A DNA stretch of 64,000 nt from SZUA-35 sp963781035 (lineage in GTDB: Bacteria; Actinomycetota; Acidimicrobiia; Acidimicrobiales; SZUA-35): NCBI GenBank assembly GCA_963781035.1, contig CAWAEN010000007.1, positions 620,001-684,000 on the forward strand. The letters are read 5' to 3'. The translations under genes and the position numbers were made by a program. Shown here in pieces: positions 1 to 8,249 of this stretch (positions are counted from its first letter, which is position 1; every line of letters starts with the position of its first letter). The notes under the pieces were generated by a model. It was not told the DNA's origin and did not search any database. It saw only the letters and a program-made list of their open reading frames with translations.

Positions 1-1067
1 CACGCTCCGACCGACGACCAAAGCCCGGCCACCTGGGTCTCTCCCATCACCGGGTAGCCGTCGACAGTGAACGAGAACATGCCGTTGAACCCATGGGCCA
101 CCGCCGACTCGCGCAGCGATGGCATGTGGTGCTGCATCTTGTCCCAGGCGTCGGCGAAGTCGTCTGATGTGAACGGCATCTTCGCTGTCTTGGGGAGGTT
201 CCTGGGATCGACGAGCCGGGCGGGGTGGGCGTAGCTGCCGATGCCGATGTGATCGCCGTGTTGACGGAAGTAGATCGACAGGTCGTCGAACGTCGTGATG
301 GGTAGAGCGACATCGAGTGCTGCGATGTCGGCCAGCGCCGGAATCGGGTCGGTGAAGATGTACTGGTGCTCGCCGGGATACAGCGGCATCGGGGTGCCGG
401 TCTTCTCTGCCAGCAGCGGGGCCCAGATGTTGGTGCAGACGATCGCTTGCTCGCATTCGATCCGGCCGACCTCACCGTTGGTGACCACGGCGACGATACG
501 GCCGTCGACGATTTCGATGTCGGTCACTTCGCTGTGGGCGTGGAACGTGGCCCGCCCGGTGGCTTCCGCGACCTGCTGCATCGACGTGGCGAGGAGGCTG
601 GTGCGGACCACCCCTGATGACGGAATGGAGATTCCCCCGGCGATCGTGGACGGGTCGACGAGCGGCAGCATTTCGGCGATCTCGGCTGGCGAGACCATAG
701 TGGCCTCGATCCCCTGGCTGAGCCCGAGGTCGGCGAGGCGCTGGTGGGCGTCGATGCGCTCTGCAGTGTTGGCGATCCCGATCATGCCAACCCGGTAGAA
801 CTGCTCTTGGCCCGCAATTGCGAGCGGGAGCTTGTCGTACATGTCGCGGCTCGCCCGGCCGAGCGTGGTGAAGAAGTGCGAACCGGTGAGCGTTCGGAGA
901 CCTCCTGGCGCATGCGAGGTCGAGCCGTCGTTCTCGGCCAGATCGCCCTTGTCGACCACCACGACGCCTTCGACACCCATGTCGGCGAGGTGATAGGCGA
1001 CGCTCGATCCAATGATCCCCGCGCCGATCACGACGACGCTGGCGGTTGTGGTGTTTGAACCTGACAT
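1..1067 (-). CDS. FAD-dependent oxidoreductase, DadA/dimethylglycine (sarcosine) dehydrogenase-like, 3' end missing
   Basis: The reading frame starts at the ATG at 1067 (MSGSNTTTASVVV) and stays open to the left edge, so about 355 N-terminal residues are present. A Rossmann dinucleotide-binding motif, VVIGAGIIGSSVAYHL, lies at residues 11-26, followed by an acidic strand end (VVVVDKGDL), as in the DAO/DadA flavoprotein fold. A late segment (FSFTVDGYPVMGE) resembles the FAD-covering strand of sarcosine and dimethylglycine dehydrogenases. Such enzymes oxidatively demethylate N-methyl amino acids and often carry a C-terminal GcvT folate domain, which would lie outside the window. It is divergent from an MttB-family methyltransferase across 114 bp, suggesting joint use of a methylated amine or betaine. 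The exact substrate cannot be told. Confidence 0.85.
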   Translation of the reverse strand, partial: MSGSNTTTASVVVIGAGIIGSSVAYHLADMGVEGVVVVDKGDLAENDGSTSHAPGGLRTLTGSHFFTTLGRASRDMYDKLPLAIAGQEQFYRVGMIGIANTAERIDAHQRLADLGLSQGIEATMVSPAEIAEMLPLVDPSTIAGGISIPSSGVVRTSLLATSMQQVAEATGRATFHAHSEVTDIEIVDGRIVAVVTNGEVGRIECEQAIVCTNIWAPLLAEKTGTPMPLYPGEHQYIFTDPIPALADIAALDVALPITTFDDLSIYFRQHGDHIGIGSYAHPARLVDPRNLPKTAKMPFTSDDFADAWDKMQHHMPSLRESAVAHGFNGMFSFTVDGYPVMGETQVAGLWSSVGA

Positions 1068-1093
1068 GGCCAGAGTCTGACCTGCGGCAAATC

Positions 1094-1109
1094 TGGACAC
1101 AAGTGTCCA
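1094..1109. promoter_or_regulatory. Palindromic operator between divergent demethylation genes
   Basis: Two perfect 7-bp arms, TGGACAC and GTGTCCA, are separated by AA in the intergenic region between the FAD oxidoreductase and the MttB-like gene. The spacing fits a dimeric regulator; the TetR protein encoded just downstream of the MttB gene is the obvious candidate. Binding is inferred. Confidence 0.55.
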
Positions 1110-1181
1110 CGTTCAGTAGCGTGCCCCGATGCCCGCAGACGCCTCGCCGAGCGAGAATCCGTGAACGGCTGAGGAGGCACG

Positions 1182-2741
1182 ATGTCACAAGAGGGGCCAC
1201 GAGAAGGCGGAAGACGGTCCAGGCGAGATCGAAGCCCGCGTGAACGCGCCCCCGTCAGCACCGAGCACCACCGCCGACTGGTGAACCCGTTCGAGCCGCT
1301 CGAGGTCTTGTCCGACGATCAGGTCGCTCACATCCACGATTCAGCCGTCCGCTACCTCGCCGACCATGGGATTCGGGTGCTCCTCGACGAGGCCCGCGAC
1401 CTGTTCGCGGCGGCAGGTGCCAGCGTCGATGACGAGATGACGGTTCGCCTCGACCCCGATCGTGTGGCCGAGGCGATCCGCACCGCGCCCGCCGAATTCG
1501 ATCTCGAGGCGCCCAATCCGCAGCGGTCGGTGCGGGTCGGTGGCAACAACCTCATACTGGCGCCGGTCGGCGGACCACCGTTCGTGACCGACCTGCGCAG
1601 AGGCCGGCGGGCCGGGACCATGGCCGATCAAGAGAACTTCCTCCGATTGACGCAGAGCTACGACGTGATGTCGGTCGCTTCGCCCTGCGTCGAGCCAGAC
1701 GACCTGCCACTCAACACCAGACACTTGCGGTCAGGGCTCGCAACCCTCACGCTCACGGACAAGCCGGCGTTCTTGTACGCCCGCGGTCGGGATCGAGTGC
1801 GCGACGGCATGAATCTCGTGAAACTCCGGTTTGGCTTCGATCCCGGCGAAGCGTCCAACGATGCCTTCGCCGAGAGGGCCCACTGCTGGACGAACATCAA
1901 CACCAACTCACCACGCCAGATCGACATCCCGATGTCGATGGGCATCATCGACTTCGCCCGGCTCGGCCAGGCCAACATCATGACGCCGTTCACGCTGGCG
2001 GGCGCTATGGCACCGGTGACCCTCGCCGGCGCACTCGTGCTCCAGCACATGGAGGTCCTCGCCGCGATCACGCTCGCCCAGATCGTTCGGCCGGGAGCGC
2101 CGGTGCTGTACGGCGCGTTCACATCGAACGTCGACATGAAGTCGGGCTCTCCGGCCTTCGGGACGCCCGAGGCGATGAAGGGTGCGCTGGCCAGTGGACA
2201 GCTCGCTCGTCACGTCGGGGTGCCGTGGCGTTCATCCGGTTCGAGTGCGTCGAACGCGGTCGACGCACAGGCGGGCTACGAAACGATGACGAACACCTAC
2301 GGGGCGTTCCTCGCCGGTGCCAACTGGGTGATGCACGCCGCCGGATGGCAAGAGGGCGGGCTGTCGGCCAGCTATGAGAAGTTCATCACCGACGTCGAGA
2401 TGTGTCGGATGATCGCTGAGATCTGTCAGCCCGTGTTGGTCGACGAGTACGAGCTCGCCCTGGATGCGATCACCGCGGTGGGTCCGGGAGGGCACTTCTT
2501 CGGGACCGAACACACGCTGGCCCGGTTCGAACAGGCCTTCTATGCACCGATCGTGTTCAGCCGCACGAACTACGAGCAGTGGACAGAGGAGGGCAGCCGT
2601 CGCACCGACGAGCGGGCCACGGCGGTGTGGGAGAAGGTGCTCGCCGACTATGAGGCGCCGCCCATCGACTCCGCCATCCGGGCCGCGATGGACGACTTCG
2701 TTTCTCAGCGCACCGCCGAGGGCGGCGCTGCGCCAGACTGA
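1182..2741 (+). CDS. MttB-family (trimethylamine/glycine-betaine-type) corrinoid methyltransferase
   Basis: A 519-residue protein. After a basic, disordered N-terminus (residues 1-30) it has the TIM-barrel layout of COG5598, with family-typical stretches such as NTRHLRSGLATLTLTDKP, FTLAGAMAPVTLAGALVLQH and YGAFTSNVDMKSGSP. Family members move a methyl group from a quaternary or tertiary methylamine to a corrinoid protein. There is no in-frame amber codon, so it belongs to the pyrrolysine-free branch whose characterised members act on glycine betaine and related compounds; the substrate here is unknown. The start has a strong AGGAGG 6 nt upstream. The TetR gene follows after 4 bp. No corrinoid protein gene is visible in the window. 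Confidence 0.85.
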   Translation: MSQEGPREGGRRSRRDRSPRERAPVSTEHHRRLVNPFEPLEVLSDDQVAHIHDSAVRYLADHGIRVLLDEARDLFAAAGASVDDEMTVRLDPDRVAEAIRTAPAEFDLEAPNPQRSVRVGGNNLILAPVGGPPFVTDLRRGRRAGTMADQENFLRLTQSYDVMSVASPCVEPDDLPLNTRHLRSGLATLTLTDKPAFLYARGRDRVRDGMNLVKLRFGFDPGEASNDAFAERAHCWTNINTNSPRQIDIPMSMGIIDFARLGQANIMTPFTLAGAMAPVTLAGALVLQHMEVLAAITLAQIVRPGAPVLYGAFTSNVDMKSGSPAFGTPEAMKGALASGQLARHVGVPWRSSGSSASNAVDAQAGYETMTNTYGAFLAGANWVMHAAGWQEGGLSASYEKFITDVEMCRMIAEICQPVLVDEYELALDAITAVGPGGHFFGTEHTLARFEQAFYAPIVFSRTNYEQWTEEGSRRTDERATAVWEKVLADYEAPPIDSAIRAAMDDFVSQRTAEGGAAPD

Positions 2742-2745
2742 ACAG

Positions 2746-3405
2746 ATGGCGGAGAAGCGACGCTCGACGGCGAAGAGTCAGCACACGAAGGCCACGCGCC
2801 AAGACTGGATCGACGTTGCCGTCGCTTCGCTGAACGATGAACGGATCGATCAACTCCGCGTGCTGCACCTCGCCGGGCGCCTCGGTGTCTCGCGGTCGAG
2901 CTTCTACTGGTATTTCGAGAGCCCAGACGAACTGCGCTCCGAGCTGCTCACTCTCTGGGAACACAACACGACATCGATCGTGGAGAGAAGTCAACGGGCC
3001 ACGCAGACCGTGGTCGAAGCGGTTCTCGGTGTCTTCGAGTGCTGGGCGGATCGTCGGCTGTATTCGTCAGCGCTCGACCTGGCTGTACGGGACTGGGGGC
3101 GACGAGACGAAAAGATCGCAGCCCGGGTGGCAGACGCCGATCACGTCCGCCTCGATGCGCTGACCGAGATGTTCGCCCGGCACGGATTCGCACCACCGGA
3201 GGCGCTCGTGCGGGCCAGACTCCTCTATCACAGCCAGGTCGGGTACTACGCGCTCGGAACCACCGAACCGCTCTCGGACCGCATGATCTCCCTGCCGTAC
3301 TACCTCGAGGCCATGGCCGGTGCCCGTCCAACCGCAACCGAACTCGCCACATTCACAAAGGTGGCCGAGGCGGCACAGGACATGAATGAGGACACTCCAC
3401 AGTGA
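2746..3405 (+). CDS. TetR/AcrR-family transcriptional regulator
   Basis: A 219-residue protein. The N-terminal helix-turn-helix (about residues 18-62) has the TetR signature LAGRLGVSRSSFYWYFESPDEL. The all-helical C-terminal half would hold the ligand pocket and dimer interface. I chose the ATG 4 bp after the MttB stop because it gives the normal TetR length and leaves a short basic lead (MAEKRRSTAKSQ); the frame is open further upstream inside mttB but with no homologous sequence. Transcription with the methyltransferase gene suggests it senses a methylated amine and controls the divergent pair through the palindrome at 1094-1109 (inference). Confidence 0.88.
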   Translation: MAEKRRSTAKSQHTKATRQDWIDVAVASLNDERIDQLRVLHLAGRLGVSRSSFYWYFESPDELRSELLTLWEHNTTSIVERSQRATQTVVEAVLGVFECWADRRLYSSALDLAVRDWGRRDEKIAARVADADHVRLDALTEMFARHGFAPPEALVRARLLYHSQVGYYALGTTEPLSDRMISLPYYLEAMAGARPTATELATFTKVAEAAQDMNEDTPQ

Positions 3406-3436
3406 GGTGAATGCTGGGCACCCACAGGTCTCAGCG

Positions 3437-4426
3437 TCAAGTGGTGAAGTCGATGACAGTCCGCCCTCGCTCGTGGCCCTCTTCCAAGCGCCCGATCGCT
3501 TCCGGCGCTTCGGTGAGCGGATACGTCGCGGTAACGATCGGAGCGAGCTTGCCGTCCTCGATGAAGTCTGTGAGCGCAAGCAGCAGGTCCTGCTGGTTCC
3601 TCCGTGGGATCAGGGCCACCATCCTCTCGTCGATGAACCGTGACCACACCGCCGCACGAAGCCAGCGGCTCAGCGCCTTGTACCAACTCTGCTCTGATTT
3701 CGGGATGCCCGACTGTCCGACCATGACGAGCGTGCCCCCTGGACGTAGCGCCCGCCGCAGATCAGCCAAGGAACGACTGCCCGCCATGTCCAGAATCGCG
3801 TCGTAGCGCGGACCTCCATGTGTGAAGTCCTCTTTGGTGTAGTCGATGGCATGGTCGGCGCCCAGCGACCGAACAAGATCTAGGTTCGTCGTGCTGCACA
3901 CGCCGGTCACGTGAGCGCCGAGCGCCTTGGCGAGTTGCACGGCGAAGCTGCCTACACCGCCGGACGCGCCAACCACCAGCACGCGCTGCCCCGACCCGAC
4001 CTGCCCAGCGCGCAGAGCCTGCAACGCAGTGCACCCGGGCACCGCGATGGTCGCCGCCTCCACAAAGGACACCTTCGACGGTCTCTCCGCAAGCGCCTCC
4101 TGGCTCACCGATACGTACTCGGCGAGAGCTCCCTTGGATTGACCGAAGACCGCAGCGCCGGGCTGGAAGCGCACGACGTTCTTGCCGACCGTCTCTACCT
4201 CACCGGCGAAGCTGAGACCGGGGACGTCGGCTTTCGGCTCACGAAATCGAGCAGCTATTCGGCCGATCGACTGCGCGACGGCTGGCAGGTCCCAGCCCCA
4301 CAGCTTCGCTGACGCCGCACGCACCCGCACGAGGACCTCGTCGTCGCCGACATGCGGCATCTCGATGTCCTCGATCCGCACTACGCCATCGGCTGATCGG
4401 TACCTGTCACGGACGAGCGCCTTCAT
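3437..4426 (-). CDS. Zinc-independent MDR-family NAD(P)-dependent oxidoreductase (quinone reductase-like)
   Basis: A 329-residue medium-chain dehydrogenase/reductase. A GroES-like N-terminal domain (PGLSFAGEVETVG) is followed by a Rossmann domain with VLVVGASGGVGSFAVQLAKA near residues 145-165. The catalytic zinc ligands of alcohol dehydrogenases are absent, so it resembles quinone oxidoreductase and enoyl-reductase subfamilies that reduce activated double bonds with NAD(P)H. Two ATGs are adjacent; AAGGAGG lies only 2 nt before the first but 5 nt before the second, so the second is preferred. A paralogue of the same subfamily is at 22192-23160 (shared IDYTKEDFT motif). It is convergent with the TetR gene and is probably a single transcript. 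Confidence 0.87.
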   Translation of the reverse strand: MKALVRDRYRSADGVVRIEDIEMPHVGDDEVLVRVRAASAKLWGWDLPAVAQSIGRIAARFREPKADVPGLSFAGEVETVGKNVVRFQPGAAVFGQSKGALAEYVSVSQEALAERPSKVSFVEAATIAVPGCTALQALRAGQVGSGQRVLVVGASGGVGSFAVQLAKALGAHVTGVCSTTNLDLVRSLGADHAIDYTKEDFTHGGPRYDAILDMAGSRSLADLRRALRPGGTLVMVGQSGIPKSEQSWYKALSRWLRAAVWSRFIDERMVALIPRRNQQDLLLALTDFIEDGKLAPIVTATYPLTEAPEAIGRLEEGHERGRTVIDFTT

Positions 4427-4504
4427 CATGTCCTCCTTGCCAGCTGCGACCTCCGCAACCTATTTGCCCGTCGGCGCAGGTCGGTAGGGCCAACGGGCCT
4501 TCCG

Positions 4505-4741
4505 TTGCCAAGCGAATCTCACCCGGACCTGAGCGGCCTGCTGGATACCTCCGTCGTCATCAACCTCGAAGAAATCCCTGCCAGCGTGACGGCCGCAACC
4601 ACGACTGATCCGATGCGATCAGCCGCCGGATCTCTGGTGAGAACCAAGACCGGCGACAAAGACCTCCTCGAGTGGCCCAAGCAGCGACCACCCACAGTCA
4701 CACCAGCAGCATTCGAAACGCTCCTGACCGGTGTCGAATAG
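4505..4741 (+). pseudogene. VapC (PIN-domain toxin) remnant
   Basis: The 78-residue reading frame begins after a few residues with LLDTSVVINLEEIPAS, the first strand and catalytic Asp motif of VapC PIN-domain RNases. The remainder (ending LLEWPKQRPPTVTPAAFETLLTGVE) has none of the later PIN acidic residues, and normal VapC proteins are about 130 residues. No antitoxin gene lies upstream. It is best read as the 5' end of a vapC fused to unrelated sequence; that it could be translated as a small protein cannot be excluded. Confidence 0.45.
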
Positions 4742-4828
4742 AGGAAGTCCCCCACAGGGCGCTCAACAGCCAAGACGCCGGTCGACACCCTTGCCGGTTG
4801 CCGGTTCCACTTCCCACGGACCGGGGAG

Positions 4829-5596
4829 CTAGGCGTCCATCAGGTTCCGGCCGGCGAAGAGAATGGCTTCGTTGTTCGGGCTGTACTGATACACGCTGGG
4901 CGTGTCGCTGATGTCGATTTCCTGAAGCTCCTTGGCGATGGGGTGGTCGCCGTCGATTTCAAGACTGACAGCGTCGGAGTCGCGGCTCTGGGCGAACTGG
5001 AGGGGATTGACACAGACGTTGGTGACCAGGGGGACTCCGCCGTTGAGCGAGTAGGTGATGTAGCGCAGGCGCTTGCCGGGCTCGGTGGGCAGCATCTTGC
5101 CTTCCATGCTCAGGATCCTGGAGCCCTTTTCGGACAGGTCACAACGCAGCTTGTCCCCCGAGCGGGTGAACTCGATGTCGGCGATGAACTTCGGATAGCC
5201 GTAGAACTCAACGCCTCCCACCCGGGCGATCTCGGTTGTGACCGGAAGATGCCACACGTAGAGGGAGAATTCCCGTTTGAGCATCTTCTTGAGTGCACCA
5301 GCGAAGGGGATGGACCGCTTCTGGAATTCGATGAGCACGCCGATGCTGAACTCGTTGTACGGATCCAGATCGGTCTTGCGGTATTCGAAAGCGGTGAAAG
5401 ATATCAGGCACTTGCCAGGCAAGATCTCCACCGGGTGCATGTCCGGATGGGGCAGGTAGCTGCGAACCCTGTTCGTGGACGCAGTGAAGACAGCGTTCAT
5501 GGAAAGATTGTCGTAGTAGAAGGACGGCACTTTGAAGACGTAGCCCTGCTTCTCGACTTCGTACTGCAGAACGTCGTTGAAGAACTCTCCGCTCAT
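4829..5596 (-). CDS. Acetoacetate decarboxylase (ADC) superfamily protein
   Basis: A 255-residue protein with the ADC-fold signature around residues 125-145 (GGVEFYGYPKFIADIEF), where the family has its Schiff-base lysine in a GYPK motif. It keeps that first lysine but has Phe where classical ADC has a second, pKa-lowering lysine, so genuine acetoacetate decarboxylation is doubtful. Related family members act on other beta-keto acids or as hydratase/aldolase-like enzymes. Typical ADC length is about 245-265 residues, so it looks full length. No signal peptide or membrane segment is seen. It lies downstream of, and in the same direction as, the diiron-like gene ending at 5919, with a 322-bp gap, so a shared transcript is uncertain. 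Confidence 0.78.
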   Translation of the reverse strand: MSGEFFNDVLQYEVEKQGYVFKVPSFYYDNLSMNAVFTASTNRVRSYLPHPDMHPVEILPGKCLISFTAFEYRKTDLDPYNEFSIGVLIEFQKRSIPFAGALKKMLKREFSLYVWHLPVTTEIARVGGVEFYGYPKFIADIEFTRSGDKLRCDLSEKGSRILSMEGKMLPTEPGKRLRYITYSLNGGVPLVTNVCVNPLQFAQSRDSDAVSLEIDGDHPIAKELQEIDISDTPSVYQYSPNNEAILFAGRNLMDA

Positions 5597-5918
5597 GGCT
5601 TCTTCCAGTCTCTTGCGGGGTCTGGTCGCTTCGGCGGGGCGATGTGGCTCATGATGGCCCCTCGACCACGAACTTCACACGGACCGCTGCGCCCGGGCAG
5701 TGCCGTAGGTCCCTCGACGAAATGCTGTCTGCTCCCGGGCTGACGTGGAGAAAGAAGGGATCCGTGACGCGGGGGACTCCTGCGACGCCAGCGCCCGGCT
5801 CGAGCAGGCGCCAACGAGAACAGCTGACCGACCACAGGTCTTGTCAGAGCACTCGACTTCGGCTCCGGGCTGAAAAGGCGGTGGTGCGATCGCTGCCTTG
5901 GCTCGACAAGTTGGCCGG
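5597..5918. other. 322-bp gap without a convincing gene
   Basis: All open frames here are short, basic or proline-rich and show no family signature. I see no RNA gene or clear terminator. The minus-strand promoter of the ADC-like gene should lie at the left end. Confidence 0.5.
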
Positions 5919-6755
5919 CTAGGCCGCAGCATCTTCCAAGAATTCAGACATCAGCGCGATCCGTTCTTTGCCTGGGAAGAAGGTGCTGAAGAGTCGATCG
6001 ACCCGTCGAACCTTCAAAACAAAGCCCGGATCTGACAACAAGAATTCGAATCGCTCATTCCAGTCATCTCGGCCAAGACGATCAATTCCGACCGGCTGCC
6101 AAGTCCGCTGCACGACCGCGACGGCAAGGCTCTTTTCCACACGATGCATGCGCTGGATCGTCGTGTGCGCTGCGCCGACATAGAAGCGCATGTGAGAGAT
6201 TTCTTGTTTGGCAATCGCTGACAGGCCTTCGCCGGCACCACCCGCTGGGAGTCGTCGGGCGATTTCGCGGTAGACGATGGCCGCTGTCAGCTCGGCTGTT
6301 GCACCCGTAACCAGATACGCAAGGCGAACTGCGTCGGTGAGCCGCGAAAACTGTCGGACGAGATGACGATACTTCCGCTCCTCCGCAGGCCATTCGGAAG
6401 ACGGTGCCGGGATCTCGTCCGTCGAGACACACCGATCAACCTCGACGAGCGACATGATGAAGCGCGCGTGCTGGAGCTCCTCACCCAGCCAAGACGGAAG
6501 GAACTCTTGAACATCGAACTCTCGGTCCAGGCCGATCCTTTCGACTTTGCGTGCCTCAGCAATTGCGTAGGCCTCAATGCATGCCATGCCAACGAGTGCG
6601 GCACGCAGCTCGCTCGAAAGCACAACTCCCTCGACGCTGGGCAGCGACACAGGTCCCCAGTCACAGGCGTGACGGGCAACGTGGCGGTCGCTTCGTGACG
6701 ACATCCCCCAGGCCAGAGCGGCGATGCTCGACCCAAGCTCCACCCGATGGCCCAT
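5919..6755 (-). CDS. Ferritin-like diiron protein, acyl-ACP-desaturase/hydroxylase type, function unknown
   Basis: A roughly 278-residue helical protein with four evenly spaced metal-ligand motifs: a Glu in ACIEAYAIAEA, EELQH, a Glu in TGATAELTAAI, and EISHM. This E...ExxH...E...ExxH order is that of ferritin-like diiron carboxylate enzymes such as stearoyl-ACP desaturases and N-oxygenases. The open frame runs further upstream to 6833, but those residues come from the dispersed hairpin repeat at 6808-6841. I therefore place the start at MGHRVELG (6755); MSSRSDRH (6704) is an alternative. The repeat may have replaced the native 5' end. The substrate is unknown. Confidence 0.62.
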   Translation of the reverse strand: MGHRVELGSSIAALAWGMSSRSDRHVARHACDWGPVSLPSVEGVVLSSELRAALVGMACIEAYAIAEARKVERIGLDREFDVQEFLPSWLGEELQHARFIMSLVEVDRCVSTDEIPAPSSEWPAEERKYRHLVRQFSRLTDAVRLAYLVTGATAELTAAIVYREIARRLPAGGAGEGLSAIAKQEISHMRFYVGAAHTTIQRMHRVEKSLAVAVVQRTWQPVGIDRLGRDDWNERFEFLLSDPGFVLKVRRVDRLFSTFFPGKERIALMSEFLEDAAA

Positions 6756-6807
6756 CTGCGAACCGTAGTTGGGACATCGCCTGAATCCCCAAATTGCCCT
6801 CGGGTCG

Positions 6808-6841
6808 TAGGGCGAGTTCAACCCGAAGTACACGCGCCCTA
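6808..6841. repeat. Dispersed hairpin repeat, copy A
   Basis: Seven-bp perfect arms TAGGGCG and CGCCCTA flank a 20-nt loop that starts AGTTCAACCCGAAG. The same loop and position-equivalent arms recur at 33809, 42811 and 54713. Compared with copy C (GGGGCG/CGCCCC) both arms changed here (A paired with T), which is a compensatory change. The copy sits at the 5' end of the diiron protein frame. The usual GTGTCGG left end is degraded to GGGTCG. Confidence 0.75.
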
Positions 6842-6901
6842 TCGGCAGATGTCGATATCCGCCCCTGATCCGGCGGCAGGGGACAAGACAGGAGGGCCAG
6901 G

Positions 6902-7351
6902 TCAGCGCTGCATGCTCTCGAGGTATTGCTTCTGCGACGACAGGAACGCCTTCCCCATGTTCCGCGAGCCGAACCTGCGGTACAGGAACCCAAGCACGCC
7001 GTTCGCCTGGACATCGCTCACGACGCTGTGGAATTGCACGCCACCCGAACTCGATGCCGTGTACGTGTCTTCGAAGTGCGATCTGCCCGTGACCTTCTTG
7101 GCGTCATAGACCTCGTCGAATCGCAGGATGATCTCGTCATCCCCGACGGAGCACTCGATGTTGTGCCGCCTCATCACGCCCTCGTTGGTTCGGATCGTGA
7201 CGAAGTCCTCGCCCTGCTCGAGCAGTTCCGCCTCGCTGATGCCCGGCATCGAACCCACCACACCCACGAAGTGCGTACCGAAATCAGCGACTGACGCCTT
7301 GACCGACTGAAGATCGCAGTCGATCTGTGTCGTTCCTTCGAACCATGGCAC
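6902..7351 (-). CDS. SRPBCC (START/polyketide-cyclase-like) domain protein
   Basis: A 149-residue protein with the size and pattern of SRPBCC ligand-binding proteins: an N-terminal strand (MPWFEGTTQIDCDLQSVKA) followed by the first helix, a central antiparallel sheet (EIILRFDEVYDAKK; SHFEDTYTASSSGGVQFHS) and a long C-terminal helix (GLFYRR-type segment to the end). Such proteins bind hydrophobic ligands or act as cyclases. Neighbours give no clear partner. It starts at the ATG at 7351, giving the normal family length. Two further members of the superfamily lie in the window, at 36616 and, as a SnoaL-like relative in another fold, at 49997. Confidence 0.7.
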   Translation of the reverse strand: MPWFEGTTQIDCDLQSVKASVADFGTHFVGVVGSMPGISEAELLEQGEDFVTIRTNEGVMRRHNIECSVGDDEIILRFDEVYDAKKVTGRSHFEDTYTASSSGGVQFHSVVSDVQANGVLGFLYRRFGSRNMGKAFLSSQKQYLESMQR

Positions 7352-7453
7352 GGTTCAAACCCTAGCCATTGGCAACGCAACCCGCTCATCTGGAGCTGTG
7401 AATCGCCCCGGGATTGTTGCGTGTAAGCCCACAGCGACACGCATGGCGCGCCC

Positions 7454-7649
7454 TGTACAAGATCTACTGGGCGCTGCTCCCAACAATGGCCAGCGATCTA
7501 CGCGAGCACGCCGGCATGGACCAGCAAACCTACGCCGCCCTCACCCACACCTACTTCGCTTCGCACCGCACCTGACCGCCTCCGAGGCGACAATCATCTC
7601 CGAGATCCTCGAACGGATCGAAGCCGTACGCAAACCGGAAGTTCCGTGA
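7454..7649 (+). pseudogene. Unidentified gene fragment with one frameshift
   Basis: Two plus-strand frames join into a plausible peptide: LYKIYWALLPTMASDLREHA... up to LTHTYFASHRT, then, after a stop and a one-base shift, LTASEATIISEILERIEAVRK. Composition and amphipathic helices look coding, but no start codon, domain or homologous full gene is visible. I do not recognise it; it may be the tail of a decayed gene. Confidence 0.3.
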
Positions 7650-7669
7650 CTAGACGCACAGATCTCGGG

Positions 7670-8203
7670 CTACGTGCTGATGGTTTGGAGGATGCTGAGT
7701 AGGTCGTCGGCGTGCTCTTCTTCCATGGCGAGGATGTCTTCGAGCATGCGGCGGGTGGTCGGGTCGTTGGAGCCGAGCCAGGAGATGATCTCGCTGTAGC
7801 TCTCGATCGCGACCCGTTCGGCGATCAGGTCCTCTTTCACCATGTCGAGGAGGTTGAGGCTGGCGTCGTACTCGGCGTGTGAGCGGGTGGCGAGGCCTTC
7901 GGGATCGAAGTTCGGTTCGCCTTGGAGCTGGGTGATCCGCAGGGCGATCTGGTCAGCGTGTAGCTGTTCTTCGTTGGCGTGCTGAAGGAACTCGGCCGCG
8001 ACCGGGCCGGCGTTGAGACCGCTCGCGGTGTAGTAGTGGCGTTTGTAGCGCAGGATGCACACCAGTTCGGTTGCGAGCGCCTCGTTCAAGACCGCGATGA
8101 CTCGGTCCCGGTCGGCGCCGTACGCGGAGGTGATCGGTCCCTGTTCGATGTTTGCTCTCGCCCGTCGCCGGAGCGTCTCCACGTCGGTCAGGAACTCAGC
8201 CAT
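7670..8203 (-). CDS. Bacterioferritin-like iron-storage protein
   Basis: A 177-residue four-helix protein with ferroxidase-type ligands: a Glu in NEALATELVCILRYKRHYY, EEQLHADQI, AERVAIESYSEI and MEEEHADDL. The spacing matches bacterioferritin/DPS-like ferritins that oxidise Fe(II) and store iron. The ATG at 8203 is preceded by an AAGGAT ribosome-binding site; the frame extends upstream but only into non-homologous sequence. It lies 46 bp downstream of a ZIP metal transporter gene in the same direction, suggesting coordinated metal uptake and storage. Length is close to other bacterioferritins (about 155-180 residues). Confidence 0.85.
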   Translation of the reverse strand: MAEFLTDVETLRRRARANIEQGPITSAYGADRDRVIAVLNEALATELVCILRYKRHYYTASGLNAGPVAAEFLQHANEEQLHADQIALRITQLQGEPNFDPEGLATRSHAEYDASLNLLDMVKEDLIAERVAIESYSEIISWLGSNDPTTRRMLEDILAMEEEHADDLLSILQTIST

Positions 8204-8249
8204 GTCGTCATCCTTGCAGATCGAACCGGCTCCCGTCGCATTGCTGATG

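Noticed and set aside
1182..2741. Pyrrolysine-containing MttB
   Set aside because: No in-frame TAG occurs in the gene, and no pyl genes are in the window.
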